A stretch of DNA of 36,400 bases from Mesorhizobium sp. 61-13 (GCA_001897075.1 MKRZ01000035.1:6799-43198); one strand, 5' to 3'; shown: positions 1 to 8,039, counted from the first letter of the stretch. Numbers and translations: made by a program. Notes: generated by a model not told the origin, from the sequence alone.

Positions 1-611
1 TCGCGCTCAACCGCATGGGCGTGCTTTCACTTGTTCCCTATATCCTGCTCGGCGTCGTGCTGTGGGTGCTGGTGCTGAAGTCCGGCGTCCACGCCACGCT
101 GGCCGGCGTTGCGCTGGCGCTGACGGTGCCGCTCAGGGTTTCGCCCGGCATCGCGCACGATCTCGATCACTCGCCGCTGCACCGGCTGGAACACGCGCTG
201 CACGGGGTCGTGCCGTTCATCATCATCCCGATCTTCGGCTTTGCCAATGCCGGGGTCAGCCTGACCGGCCTGACGCCGGCAGCGCTGTTGGAGCCGCTGA
301 CACTGGGTGTCGCCGCAGGGCTGGTGGTGGGCAAGCTGGTCGGCGTGTTGGGCGCATCAGCGCTGGCGATCCGCCTCAAGCTTGCCGACATGCCGGCCAA
401 TGCGGGCTGGTCGCACCTTGTCGGCATATCGCTGCTCTGCGGCGTCGGCTTCACCATGAGCCTGTTCATCGGCCTGCTCGCCTTCGGCGACAACCAGGCA
501 CTGCAGGATGCGGTGAAGGTTGGCATCCTTGCCGGTTCCTTCGTCGCCGCGGTCCTCGGCGCGGGCGTGTTGCTGGCCTCGCCAAGACCCGGTCGGGAAG
601 AGGAGTTGTAG
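1..611 (+). CDS. nhaA: Na+/H+ antiporter NhaA (3' part)
   Basis: This is the C-terminal half of an NhaA sodium/proton antiporter, an inner-membrane protein that exchanges Na+ for H+ in pH and salt homeostasis. The reading frame is already open at the window start (first full codon at base 3), so the N-terminal half, including the family's paired catalytic aspartates, lies outside. What is visible is a run of hydrophobic helices, the segment FIIIPIFGFANAGVSL, a GLVVGKLVGV segment whose Lys corresponds to the conserved Lys of the E. coli helix X region, and the family block LCGVGFTMSLFIGLLAF near the end. The protein ends in a short charged tail. The next gene is convergent, with only about 20 bases between them. 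Family assignment is firm; the start is not visible. Confidence 0.93.
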   Translation, partial: ALNRMGVLSLVPYILLGVVLWVLVLKSGVHATLAGVALALTVPLRVSPGIAHDLDHSPLHRLEHALHGVVPFIIIPIFGFANAGVSLTGLTPAALLEPLTLGVAAGLVVGKLVGVLGASALAIRLKLADMPANAGWSHLVGISLLCGVGFTMSLFIGLLAFGDNQALQDAVKVGILAGSFVAAVLGAGVLLASPRPGREEEL

Positions 612-634
612 CCGCGACGGCTATCGACCACGCG

Positions 635-1147
635 CTACTCGCTCTCGCCCTCAAGCGCCGGCACCGAGACACCGGCAAGCTCGGCTGCCAGAAGGCGAGC
701 GGCACCGGCACGGGCGATGCGCAGCATCAGCGCCTTGCGGGTGGCGGCGGCCATGCGGTGTTCCGGCGCGTCGCGCATGATTTCCGCGCCATAGCCGTCG
801 GAGAGGATGAAGCCGCATTCGTCGGGGAAAATTTCCGCCGGCACGCCCGGATGGGTGGCGAAGAAAAAGCGGTCGGAATGCAGCCGGTAATCCGGCCATT
901 TGCGGTCGACGCGGAAATCCTCGATCGACGACTTGATCTCGACGATCCAGATGTCGCCTTGCCTCGTCAGCGCGACGAGATCGGCGCGGCGACCGGTGGC
1001 CAGCGACAATTCGGGCAACACATGCGCACCCATGTCGGTCAACAGGCGCTGAACGCCGCGCCGGACGAGCAGCGCGCGATCCGACTGGCGGCCATCTATA
1101 AGCGGGTTATGGGAAAGCGGCGAAACGATTGGCATGGCACGCACCAT
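635..1147 (-). CDS. mmcB: MmcB family DNA repair protein
   Basis: 170-residue protein of the MmcB family, described in Caulobacter as an SOS-regulated gene needed for mitomycin C resistance. It has a PD-(D/E)xK nuclease-like core: GRRADLVAL (Asp about 56) followed by IWIVEIKSS (Glu about 70, Lys about 72), with an upstream acidic residue in LPELSLATG. It is probably cytoplasmic and a nuclease or nucleic-acid-binding protein, but catalysis is inferred from the fold only. The ATG at 1147 is used here; an in-frame ATG at 1135 is also possible and neither has a strong ribosome site. It lies 39 bases downstream of the MerR gene on the same strand, so it may be co-transcribed. A 15-bp dyad just upstream (1158-1172) is listed separately. 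Confidence 0.85.
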   Translation of the reverse strand: MVRAMPIVSPLSHNPLIDGRQSDRALLVRRGVQRLLTDMGAHVLPELSLATGRRADLVALTRQGDIWIVEIKSSIEDFRVDRKWPDYRLHSDRFFFATHPGVPAEIFPDECGFILSDGYGAEIMRDAPEHRMAAATRKALMLRIARAGAARLLAAELAGVSVPALEGESE

Positions 1148-1157
1148 GCCAGAGTCT

Positions 1158-1172
1158 GTTCACGTTTTGAAC
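1158..1172 (-). promoter_or_regulatory. GTTC-N7-GAAC dyad upstream of mmcB
   Basis: Perfect inverted repeat with arms GTTCA/TGAAC, starting 10 bases before the mmcB ATG. The half-site and the 7-base spacing recall the alphaproteobacterial LexA box (GTTC-N7-GTTC), but here the second half-site is inverted rather than direct. It could be a LexA-like operator or a chance dyad. The gap between hmrR and mmcB is only 39 bases, so any promoter would have to reach into the hmrR 3' end. Confidence 0.3.
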
Positions 1173-1186
1173 CCCCAACCCTGATC

Positions 1187-1597
1187 CTACCCCTTGTGGC
1201 AGGAAGCCGTCGTCTCCCCCGCCATTTCCTCGAGGATCGGGCAGTCGGGACGGGCGTCGCCGTGGCAGGCATGGATGAGCTTCTGCAAGGTGGAGCGCAT
1301 CGACTGCAATTCGCGGATCTTCTCCTCGATTGCAGTCACATGATCGGAGGCGATCTGGCGGACGTCGGCGCTGGCGCGCGAACGGTCCTGGTAAAGCGCC
1401 ATCAACTGGCGGCAGTCGTCGATGGAAAAGCCGAGATTGCGGGCGCGCTTGAGGAAGGCGAGGCGGTGGACGTCGTCGCCGGAATAGTCGCGATAGCCGT
1501 TGCCGGCGCGCTGCGGCGCGATCAGGCCGATTTCCTCGTAGTAGCGGATGGTCTTGGCCGGAAGTCCGGCGCGACGGGCTGCATCACCGACGTTCAT
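1187..1597 (-). CDS. hmrR: MerR family Cu(I)-responsive regulator (HmrR/CueR type)
   Basis: 136-residue MerR-family transcription factor. The N-terminal winged helix-turn-helix (residues 1-70, with TIRYYEEIGLI) is followed by a dimerisation helix (about 75-110) and a metal-binding loop with Cys111 and Cys119 (ACHGDARPDCPIL), matching Cys112/Cys120 of E. coli CueR. Ser76 sits where Cu/Ag/Au sensors carry Ser rather than the Cys of divalent-metal sensors, supporting monovalent metal sensing. A further CH pair lies at 133-134. The ATG at 1597 is preceded by GAGG at a 7-base spacing. HmrR proteins usually activate a copper P-type ATPase gene by untwisting a long-spacer promoter; no such ATPase gene or CueR-type dyad (ACCTTCC/GGAAGGT) was found in this window. 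The divergent neighbour is an L,D-transpeptidase gene. Confidence 0.9.
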   Translation of the reverse strand: MNVGDAARRAGLPAKTIRYYEEIGLIAPQRAGNGYRDYSGDDVHRLAFLKRARNLGFSIDDCRQLMALYQDRSRASADVRQIASDHVTAIEEKIRELQSMRSTLQKLIHACHGDARPDCPILEEMAGETTASCHKG

Positions 1598-1829
1598 TTG
1601 CCAACCTCAAAGCGCTGTGCGGCAGTTTATTAAAATTCGGGTCATTGATTTTGCTTCACATTCCCGTGAAAGCTGTTGCGAAAATGCAATAGTCTGCAAC
1701 TTATGCGATGACCATGCCCAGCATATAGGCACCGCCTGCTTGGCAAGCAAAAAAATAGCCAGCATGTATACGCTCCAGAAATCGAGGCCGATTCGGCCGG
1801 ATGATTCTGGGCGGGGGCAACGGTTCCTT

Positions 1830-2444
1830 ATGCGGGTGAAAGCTTTCCTTCTTGCCGCAGCACTGGCGACCGCGCTGGCCGGTTGCAGCACCATCGGCTC
1901 GACGCCGATCTTCACCTCCAGCTACGGCGCGGTGACGGATTCGGGCTACAAGCTGCCGCGCATCCCGATCGAGAAGGTCAAGCGCGAGTTTCACCGCCAG
2001 GTTGTGAGCTACGACACCAGCGAGAAGCCGGGCACGATCGTGGTCGATACCGGCAGGAAGTTCCTCTATCTGGTCATGGCCGACGGCAAGGCGATGCGCT
2101 ACGGCATCGGCGTCGGGCGCGAAGGCTTCGAATGGCGCGGCACTGCCCGCATCGCCATCAAGCGCGAGTGGCCGACATGGACGCCGCCCTCCGCCATGAT
2201 CAAGCGCCAGCCGGAACTGGCGAAATATGCCGGCGGCATGGAGCCCGGCCTGATGAACCCGCTCGGCGCACGCGCGCTCTACCTGTTCAACAAGGGCGGA
2301 GATTCGGGCTATCGCCTGCACGGCACGCCTGAGTGGAACTCCATCGGCAAGGCGATGTCTTCGGGCTGCATCCGGCTGATGAACCAGGACATCATCGATC
2401 TCTACAACCGCGTCGACACCGGCGCGAAGGTCATCGTGATGTAA
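1830..2444 (+). CDS. L,D-transpeptidase (YkuD domain) lipoprotein
   Basis: 204-residue exported L,D-transpeptidase. The start at 1830 gives a proper lipoprotein signal: MRVK, a hydrophobic stretch, then the lipobox LAGC with Cys19. The YkuD catalytic domain fills residues about 65-204 and ends with the active-site signature: His164 in RLHGTPEW, then SSGCIRL with nucleophile Cys180 and Arg182. Such enzymes make 3-3 peptidoglycan cross-links or attach proteins to peptidoglycan in the periplasm; in rhizobia several paralogues exist and the exact role of this one cannot be told. The frame stays open far upstream (to 1548), but only this start gives a signal peptide. The gene ends in a strong intrinsic terminator. 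The 232-base divergent gap to hmrR is relatively AT-rich and contains a TTGGCA (1740-1745) but no convincing -10. Confidence 0.9.
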   Translation: MRVKAFLLAAALATALAGCSTIGSTPIFTSSYGAVTDSGYKLPRIPIEKVKREFHRQVVSYDTSEKPGTIVVDTGRKFLYLVMADGKAMRYGIGVGREGFEWRGTARIAIKREWPTWTPPSAMIKRQPELAKYAGGMEPGLMNPLGARALYLFNKGGDSGYRLHGTPEWNSIGKAMSSGCIRLMNQDIIDLYNRVDTGAKVIVM

Positions 2445-2492
2445 CAAGTTTTGTACGCGGACCGTCTAGGCAACACAGACGTCCCAAACAGG

Positions 2493-2519
2493 AAACCGGG
2501 CTCAAAGGCCCGGTTTTTT
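2493..2519 (+). terminator. Intrinsic terminator after the L,D-transpeptidase gene
   Basis: Nine-bp perfect stem AAACCGGGC/GCCCGGTTT (2493-2501 with 2508-2516), six-base loop, run of six T (2514-2519). It lies about 50 bases after the stop codon and also faces the 3' end of the convergent nfu gene, for which it may serve as a weaker terminator because the stem itself ends in TTT on that strand. Confidence 0.9.
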
Positions 2520-2550
2520 GTTGTCTGCGCTACGTGTCTGCGAAGGAAGG

Positions 2551-3120
2551 TCAGGCGACCTGTTCGACCTGCTGGACTTCGGGAACGAAGTGCCTGAGCA
2601 GGTTCTGGATGCCGTGCTTCAGCGTGGCCGTGGACGACGGGCAACCGGCGCACGATCCCTTCATGTGCAGGAACACGGTGCCGTTCTCGAAGCCGCGGAA
2701 GGTGATGTCGCCGCCATCCTGGGCCACTGCCGGGCGCACGCGGGTATCGAGCAGTTCCTTGATGGTGACGACGAGTTCCTCGTCGGCCTTGTCGTAAAAC
2801 TCTTCCGTCTCGCTGGTCTCGGCGGCAGGGGCCGAGCTCGTCATCACCGGCTGGTTGGACATGAAGTGTTCCATGATCGTGCCGAGGATCGCAGGCTTCA
2901 GGTGCTGCCACTCCGGGCCGTCCTTGGTCACGGTGATGAAGTCGTAGCCGAAGAACACGCCGGTGACGCCCGGAATGTCGAACAGGCGGCCGGCAAGAGG
3001 CGAAGCCTCGCGGGCGCTGTCTGCATCGCGGAAATCGGCGGTGCCTTCGCGCAGCACTTCCTTGCCCGGCAGGAACTTCAGCGTGGCCGGGTTCGGGGTC
3101 GATTCGGTCTGGATGAACAT
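2551..3120 (-). CDS. NifU family (Nfu-type) Fe-S cluster scaffold/carrier
   Basis: 189-residue Nfu-type protein that carries Fe-S clusters to target apoproteins in the cytoplasm. The N-terminal Nfu_N domain (about residues 1-90) opens with the family signature FIQTESTPNPATLKFLPG. A Ser/Ala/Glu linker (about 95-108) leads to the NifU C-terminal domain, whose cluster-binding CxxC is Cys157 and Cys160 in KGSCAGCPSS. An in-frame ATG at 3132 exists, but the ATG at 3120 is preceded by GGAG at a 6-base spacing and matches the usual family start, so it is preferred. This domain order is typical of alphaproteobacterial and mitochondrial NFU1-like proteins. The gene is convergent with the L,D-transpeptidase and follows the universal stress gene on the same strand with a 196-base gap. 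Confidence 0.93.
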   Translation of the reverse strand: MFIQTESTPNPATLKFLPGKEVLREGTADFRDADSAREASPLAGRLFDIPGVTGVFFGYDFITVTKDGPEWQHLKPAILGTIMEHFMSNQPVMTSSAPAAETSETEEFYDKADEELVVTIKELLDTRVRPAVAQDGGDITFRGFENGTVFLHMKGSCAGCPSSTATLKHGIQNLLRHFVPEVQQVEQVA

Positions 3121-3316
3121 GGCCGTCTCCATGGCCGCATTCGGCCGTTCAGATTGGAATAATTCTAAATAGACCTCCCGCCGGTCTTATTCAAGCGATA
3201 AGGCGCGGGGAAAGTGGCTGGCTGCAAAGATGCAGGCTGGCAAGTGTCTATTTAAGGCTGCGCGCGCAAAAGAGAAAGGGGCCTGCGCCGCCGGCATGCC
3301 GACAGGGACGGACGGC

Positions 3317-3808
3317 CTAGGAAAGGCTTTCTATGTCCTCGTCCGACAGGGTTTGCGGGATGACGGTGACGGGAATGGGGAAGGCCGCGCCTTTGCCGAC
3401 CACCGATGCGACCAGCGGGCCGGGACCTTCCTTGCCCGAACCGGCGGCAAGGACGAGGATCGAGATGTCCTGGTCTTCCTCGATCAGCTTGTGGATCTCC
3501 TCGACTTTCTTGCCTTCGCGCACGACCAGTTCCGGCTCGATGCCGAACTTCTGGCGCACCTTGTTGGCGTGGCTGTCGAGCGCTGCGTTTGCGGTCGCGG
3601 CCGCCTCCTCGCGCATGATCTTCTCGACGCCCAACCAGTGCTGGAAATCGTCGGGCTCGATGACGTAGAGCAGCACCAGCACGCCGTTGGTGCTTTGCAT
3701 GCGCATCGAGGCGTAGGCGACGGCCCGTTCGCATTCGGGCGTGTCGTCGACGATGGCGAGGAATTTGCGACGGTGACCCGCTTCGCGGACGAGACGTTTG
3801 GAAACCAT
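3317..3808 (-). CDS. Universal stress protein (UspA family)
   Basis: 163-residue single-domain Usp protein. It starts with basic residues, then the first beta strand KFLAIVDDTPECERAVAYA with the Asp expected at the nucleotide pocket, a helix, and the strand VLVLLYVIEP. The C-terminal glycine motif is present in altered form: LAAGSGKEGPGPLVASVVG, with a shorter and Pro-containing spacing than the classical G-2x-G-9x-G(S/T) ATP-binding pattern, so nucleotide binding is uncertain. Length is typical. It lies about 90 bases from the end of the acyl-CoA ligase gene on the same strand. Which stress it answers to cannot be seen. Confidence 0.88.
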   Translation of the reverse strand: MVSKRLVREAGHRRKFLAIVDDTPECERAVAYASMRMQSTNGVLVLLYVIEPDDFQHWLGVEKIMREEAAATANAALDSHANKVRQKFGIEPELVVREGKKVEEIHKLIEEDQDISILVLAAGSGKEGPGPLVASVVGKGAAFPIPVTVIPQTLSDEDIESLS

Positions 3809-3851
3809 GTTTTACTGTACGACTCGGATTTGAGTGAACCGGCGCAATCTG

Positions 3852-3882
3852 CCACCGGCGACAGCCGGCGACAAGCCGGTGG
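3852..3882 (-). terminator. Possible hairpin after the acyl-CoA ligase gene
   Basis: Eight-bp perfect arms CCACCGGC/GCCGGTGG (3852-3859 with 3875-3882) with a 15-base loop, 18 bases beyond the ligase stop codon. There is no T-run, so it may be a weak or Rho-assisted terminator or simply a processing hairpin. Confidence 0.35.
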
Positions 3883-3899
3883 ATCGCCAGGGCCTGACG

Positions 3900-6086
3900 C
3901 TATCCTCTCAGTTCCCGGCGCAGGATCTTGCCGACCGGCGTTTTTGGCAGCTCGTCGCGGAACTCGATATATTTCGGCCGCTTGTAGCCGGTGAGGTTGA
4001 CCTTGCAGTAGGCGGCAAGCGTCTCGATGGTGAGATCGGGGTCCTTCTTGACCACGAACAATTTCGGCACCTCGCCCGACTTCTCGTCCGGCACGCCGAT
4101 GGCGGCGACCTCGAGCACGCCGGGATGCTGGGCAACGACTTCTTCGAGCTCGTTCGGATAGACGTTGAAGCCGGAGACGAGGATCATGTCCTTCTTGCGG
4201 TCGACGATCTTGGTAAAGCCCTTCTCGTCCATGAAGCCCATGTCGCCGGACTTGAAGAAGCCGTCCTTGGTCATCACCTTGGCGGTCTCGTCGGGCCGGT
4301 TCCAGTAGCCCGCCATGACCTGCGGCCCCTTGATGCAGATTTCGCCGACCTCGCCGAGCGGCAGGTTGGCGCCCTCGTCGTCGCGTATGGCGATCTCGGT
4401 CGAAGGAATGGGCAGGCCGATGGTGCCGGTGAAGTCCGGCGAACTGCACTTGTTGGCGGTCGCGACCGGCGAGGTCTCGGACAGGCCGTAGCCTTCGGTG
4501 ATGTGGTTTCCGGTCAGCGCCTTCCAGCGGTCGGCCACGCCCTTCTGCACGGCCATGCCGCCGCCGAGGCTCAGGATGAGCGGCTTGAAGTCGAGCTTGC
4601 GGAAGTCCTCGTTGTTGAGCAGCGCGTTGAACAGCGTGTTGAGGCCGGGGAAGATGTTGAAGGAATATTTGCGCAGTTCCTTGACGAAGCCCGGAATGTC
4701 GCGCGGGTTGGGGATGAGCAAATTGTGCGCGCCCTGCTGCATGCCCATCAGCGCGTTCACCGTCAGCGCAAAGATATGATAGAGCGGCAGCGCGCAGACA
4801 TAGATGAGATGGGCCGGCTTCGGCTTCACCGCGTAGGCGTCTTCCACCCACAGCGCGAGCTGGGCGACATTGGCAAGGACGTTGCGGTGAAGCAGCGTCG
4901 CGCCCTTGGAAACGCCGGTGGTGCCGCCGGTATATTGCAGGAAGGCGGTGTCGTCGGGCGACACTTCGGCCGGCTTGAAGGCAAGGCCGGCGCCTGCCTT
5001 CATCGCGGCGTTGAACTTGATGTGACCGGGCAGCGACCAGGCCGGAACGAGCTTCTTGACGCGGCGAACGACAAGGTTGACCAGCGTGCCCTTCAGGCCG
5101 CCGAGCAGTTCGCCCATAGAGGCCACGACCACGTGCTTGACCAGGGTCTTGCCGATGGCCGCCTGCAAAGTCGCGGCGAAGTTTTCCAGAATGACGATGG
5201 CTTCCGCGCCAGAGTCCCGCAACTGGTGTTCGAGTTCACGCGGCGTGTAGAGCGGGTTGACGTTGACCACGACATAGCCTGCCCGCAGCACCGCCATCAT
5301 GGCGACCGGGTATTGCAGGATGTTGGGCATCATCAGCGCGACACGCGCGCCCTTTCTGAGGCCCTTCGATTGCAGGAAAGCGCCGAAGGCCGACGACAGG
5401 CGCTCGAGTTCGGCAAAGGTGAGCGTCTTGTCCATGCAGGTGAAGGCGGGATTGCCGGAAAACTGCTGGCAAGCGGTGGCAAGTAGGTCGCCGATCGAGG
5501 GCGACGGCATCGGGCCGATCTCCGACGGCATGTTGCGCGGGTAGCTGGCGAGCCACGGCTTTTGCGGCAAGCCGGCGGTCAGCCTGGTAATGGTCTTGGG
5601 CAACGGCTTTTCGGCTGCCGTTTTCCTTGGAGCAGATTTCTGCGGGGCAGGCTTCTTGGCTTCGGTTTTCTTGGGCTCGGTTTTCTTCGTCTCTGGCTTT
5701 TGGGCAGAAGACTTTTCGGGGGCAGGCTTTTTCGCGGCTGCTTTCACGACCGCGGGCTTGGCGGCGGCCGGCTTGGAATTTGGCGCTGCAGGTTTAGTCG
5801 CCGCCTTTGGCGACGGCTTGGCCGAGCTGGCCTTCGATACGGTCTTGTCGGCAGCCTTGGGCGCTGCCTTCGCAGCGGGCGCCTTGGGAGCCGCAGCCTT
5901 CACCGCAGCCTTGGCGGCCGGAGCCTTCGCTGAAGCCAGCTTGGCCGGTTTCGCAGCGGCTTTGCGGACAACGCTCTTGCCGCCCGCCGAACCCTTGTTG
6001 CTTGCCTTGGCCAATTTCGCCTCCCCTGATTTCGCCTCGCCGGTCGTGTCGCGGCCTTTGGTGCCGGCCGTCGGGAGCGCCGTCAC
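3900..6086 (-). CDS. fadD: Long-chain fatty acid-CoA ligase with Lys/Ala/Pro-rich N-terminal extension
   Basis: 728-residue acyl-CoA synthetase that activates fatty acids with ATP and CoA for beta-oxidation or lipid synthesis. The adenylating core spans about residues 175-728: P-loop YTGGTTGVSKGA (385-396), GYGLSETSP, the hinge and SGFNVYPNELEE blocks, and the catalytic C-terminal Lys in KTPVGKILRREL. This core is the usual FadD length. In front of it lies a roughly 150-residue tail that by hand count is about 69% Lys, Ala and Pro (36 K, 45 A, 20 P in 147 residues) with few acidic residues, resembling bacterial histone-H1-like tails. The start chosen is GTG at 6086, preceded by AGAGGAG at a good spacing; an in-frame ATG at 6221 would add 45 residues but has no such site. 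The tail is in frame and uninterrupted. It could bind nucleic acid, anionic membrane or polyphosphate; its function is unknown. Confidence 0.9.
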   Translation of the reverse strand: MTALPTAGTKGRDTTGEAKSGEAKLAKASNKGSAGGKSVVRKAAAKPAKLASAKAPAAKAAVKAAAPKAPAAKAAPKAADKTVSKASSAKPSPKAATKPAAPNSKPAAAKPAVVKAAAKKPAPEKSSAQKPETKKTEPKKTEAKKPAPQKSAPRKTAAEKPLPKTITRLTAGLPQKPWLASYPRNMPSEIGPMPSPSIGDLLATACQQFSGNPAFTCMDKTLTFAELERLSSAFGAFLQSKGLRKGARVALMMPNILQYPVAMMAVLRAGYVVVNVNPLYTPRELEHQLRDSGAEAIVILENFAATLQAAIGKTLVKHVVVASMGELLGGLKGTLVNLVVRRVKKLVPAWSLPGHIKFNAAMKAGAGLAFKPAEVSPDDTAFLQYTGGTTGVSKGATLLHRNVLANVAQLALWVEDAYAVKPKPAHLIYVCALPLYHIFALTVNALMGMQQGAHNLLIPNPRDIPGFVKELRKYSFNIFPGLNTLFNALLNNEDFRKLDFKPLILSLGGGMAVQKGVADRWKALTGNHITEGYGLSETSPVATANKCSSPDFTGTIGLPIPSTEIAIRDDEGANLPLGEVGEICIKGPQVMAGYWNRPDETAKVMTKDGFFKSGDMGFMDEKGFTKIVDRKKDMILVSGFNVYPNELEEVVAQHPGVLEVAAIGVPDEKSGEVPKLFVVKKDPDLTIETLAAYCKVNLTGYKRPKYIEFRDELPKTPVGKILRRELRG

Positions 6087-6446
6087 AGGGACCGGCTCCT
6101 CTTTCGCGGAAGTTCCACGCAATAATGTATGGCGACAATTCCCGCCCTTGCAAGCCGTGCCCCAAGGGCAAGCCTGACGGAAACGTGATCCCATCGCCTG
6201 CAAATGCCTGCCCGCCGGCATAAAACAGGCGTTGCCTGGCTTGGGCGGGTCGGAGTGCGGGTTACACTCGGTCGCCGACGCCTAAGTGCCCGTTCCGTTT
6301 ATTGCGCAAGATCGACGATCAGGGGAATTTTGTTCCGGTTCCGCAAGGGCAGACAGGCGGGGAGTTCCAAAGCCGTAAAAACGGTGCTTATATGCGCCCT
6401 TCACGAGCCTGACTAGGGGGCTTGGAAGAACATCAGGGAGTGCTCT
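6087..6446. other. Divergent intergenic region (360 bases)
   Basis: Separates the ligase gene from the peptide-importer operon. No RNA gene or convincing ORF is seen; a 70-codon frame at 6204-6416 has Arg-rich, shadow-like composition. The last 90 bases hold the best guess for the importer promoter: TTCCAA (6365-6370) and TTATAT (6388-6393) 17 bases apart, both poor matches to consensus. A small dyad GAGTG-N7-CACTC lies in the middle. GGGAG about 7 bases before the ATG at 6447 is a good ribosome site. Confidence 0.4.
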
Positions 6447-8039
6447 ATGAACAAAAAGCTGACTTTTGCGGCCGCGTTGCTGGCTGCAACCGTCATGGGC
6501 GGCATGGCCAATGCCAAACAGCTGGTCTACTGCTCGGAAGCGTCGCCTGCCGGTTTCGACCCGTCGCCCTGGAGCGGTGGTAACGACTTCGACGCATCCT
6601 CACGCACCATCTATTCGCGTCTTGTCGAATTCGAACATGGCAAGACCACGATCTCGCCCGGCCTCGCCGAGAGCTGGACGGTTTCCGACGACGGCCTGGA
6701 ATACACCTTCAAGCTTAAGTCCGGCGTGAAGTTCCAGACCACCGACTATTTCACCCCGACCCGCGACCTGACCGCAGACGACGTGATCTTCTCCTTCGAG
6801 CGTCAGTGGAAGAAGGAAAACCCGTGGTTCGAATATCTGCCCGGCACCGGTTGGGAATATTTCGCCGGCATGGGCTTCCCGGATCTGCTCAAGGAAGTGG
6901 TCAAGGTCGACGACCTGACGGTCAAGTTCGTCCTCAACAAGCCTGAAGTCGCCTTCCTGCCCGACCTTGGCATGGACTTCGCCTCGATCGTGTCGAAGGA
7001 ATATGCCGACCAGCTCGAAAAGGCCGGCACCAAGGAACAGTTCACCCAGAAGCCGATCGGCACCGGGCCGTTCCAGTTCGTGGACTACCAGGTTGACGCC
7101 GTCATCCGCTACCAGGCCTGGGACGGCTATTTCGGCGGCCGCCAGAAGATCGACGACCTGATCTTCGCGATCACGCCCGATCCGGCCGTGCGCGCGCAGA
7201 AGCTGAAGGCTGGCGAATGCGATATCATGTCGTATCCGGCACCGGCCGACATTGCCGGCCTGCAGGCCGACACCAACCTCAAGGTCGATGAGCAGGAAGG
7301 CCTGAACATCGGCTACATGGCCTACAACACCACGCAGGCTCCGTTCGACAAGGTCGAGGTCCGCAAGGCCCTCAACATGGCCGTCAACAAGCAGGCAATC
7401 ATCGACGCGGTCTATCAGGGCGCCGGCCAGGTTGCCGTCAACCCGATCCCGCCGACGATGTGGTCGTACAACACCAGCATCAAGGACGACGAGTACAATC
7501 CTGATGCGGCCAAGAAGATGCTCGAGGAAGCCGGCGTCAAGGATCTGTCGATGAAGATCTGGGCCATGCCGGTCAGCCGCCCGTACAACCCGAACGCACA
7601 GCGCGTTGCCGAGTTGATCCAGGCCGACTACGCCAAGATCGGCGTCAAGGCCGAGATCGTCAGCTACGAGTGGACCGAGTATCGCGAGCGCGGCAAGGCC
7701 AAGGATCGTGACGGCGCATTCCAGCTTGGCTGGACCGGCGACAACGGCGACCCGGACAACTTCCTGTTCCTGCTCGGCTGCGACGCGATCGGCCAGTCCA
7801 ACTACGCGATCTGGTGCAACCAGGAATTCCAGGACCTGCTCTTGAAGGGCAAGGCGACGACCGACGTTGCCGAGCGTACCAAGATCTACGAGGAAGCCCA
7901 GGTTGTCTTCAAGCGCGAAGCTCCGTGGCTGACGATTGCCCATTCCAAGGTGTTCATGCCGATGAACAAGAAGGTTTCCGGCTTCGTCATGGACCCGCTG
8001 GGCATCCACCGCTTCGACGGCGTGGACGTCACCGAGTAA
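6447..8039 (+). CDS. ABC transporter substrate-binding protein (peptide/nickel family, SBP_bac_5)
   Basis: 530-residue periplasmic binding protein of the DppA/OppA family, first gene of a complete five-gene importer operon. A Sec signal peptide is clear: MNKK, hydrophobic core, cleavage after GGMANA (about residue 23). The mature part has the family pattern: SEASPAGFDPSPW near the N terminus, LAESWTVSDDGLEYTFKLKSGVKFQ, a TGPFQFVDY block, and KALNMAVNKQAIIDAVYQGAG in the second lobe. The sequence resembles dipeptide/heme-type DppA proteins (AGVKDLSMKIWAMPVSRPYNPN, AYNTTQAPFDKVEVRKAL), so dipeptides are the likeliest ligand, but substrate cannot be fixed from sequence. GGGAG precedes the ATG. 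A hairpin terminator or attenuator separates it from the permease genes, as expected when the binding protein is needed in excess. Confidence 0.92.
   Translation: MNKKLTFAAALLAATVMGGMANAKQLVYCSEASPAGFDPSPWSGGNDFDASSRTIYSRLVEFEHGKTTISPGLAESWTVSDDGLEYTFKLKSGVKFQTTDYFTPTRDLTADDVIFSFERQWKKENPWFEYLPGTGWEYFAGMGFPDLLKEVVKVDDLTVKFVLNKPEVAFLPDLGMDFASIVSKEYADQLEKAGTKEQFTQKPIGTGPFQFVDYQVDAVIRYQAWDGYFGGRQKIDDLIFAITPDPAVRAQKLKAGECDIMSYPAPADIAGLQADTNLKVDEQEGLNIGYMAYNTTQAPFDKVEVRKALNMAVNKQAIIDAVYQGAGQVAVNPIPPTMWSYNTSIKDDEYNPDAAKKMLEEAGVKDLSMKIWAMPVSRPYNPNAQRVAELIQADYAKIGVKAEIVSYEWTEYRERGKAKDRDGAFQLGWTGDNGDPDNFLFLLGCDAIGQSNYAIWCNQEFQDLLLKGKATTDVAERTKIYEEAQVVFKREAPWLTIAHSKVFMPMNKKVSGFVMDPLGIHRFDGVDVTE

Noticed and set aside
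62..1633. 523-codon plus-strand frame spanning nhaA, mmcB and hmrR
   Set aside because: It crosses three well-supported genes in other frames or strands and has shadow-type composition.
3834..5486. 550-codon frame on the plus strand opposite the acyl-CoA ligase
   Set aside because: Antisense shadow of a well-defined gene with the same His/Arg/Asp-rich composition as other shadows.
5560..6086. The Lys/Ala/Pro tail as a frameshifted or non-coding stretch
   Set aside because: The frame is open without interruption, a good ribosome site precedes the GTG at 6086, and the composition is specific to this frame, so it is kept as coding.
6204..6416. 70-codon frame in the 360-base gap before the importer operon
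   Set aside because: No ribosome site, Arg-rich composition and no resemblance to a known family.
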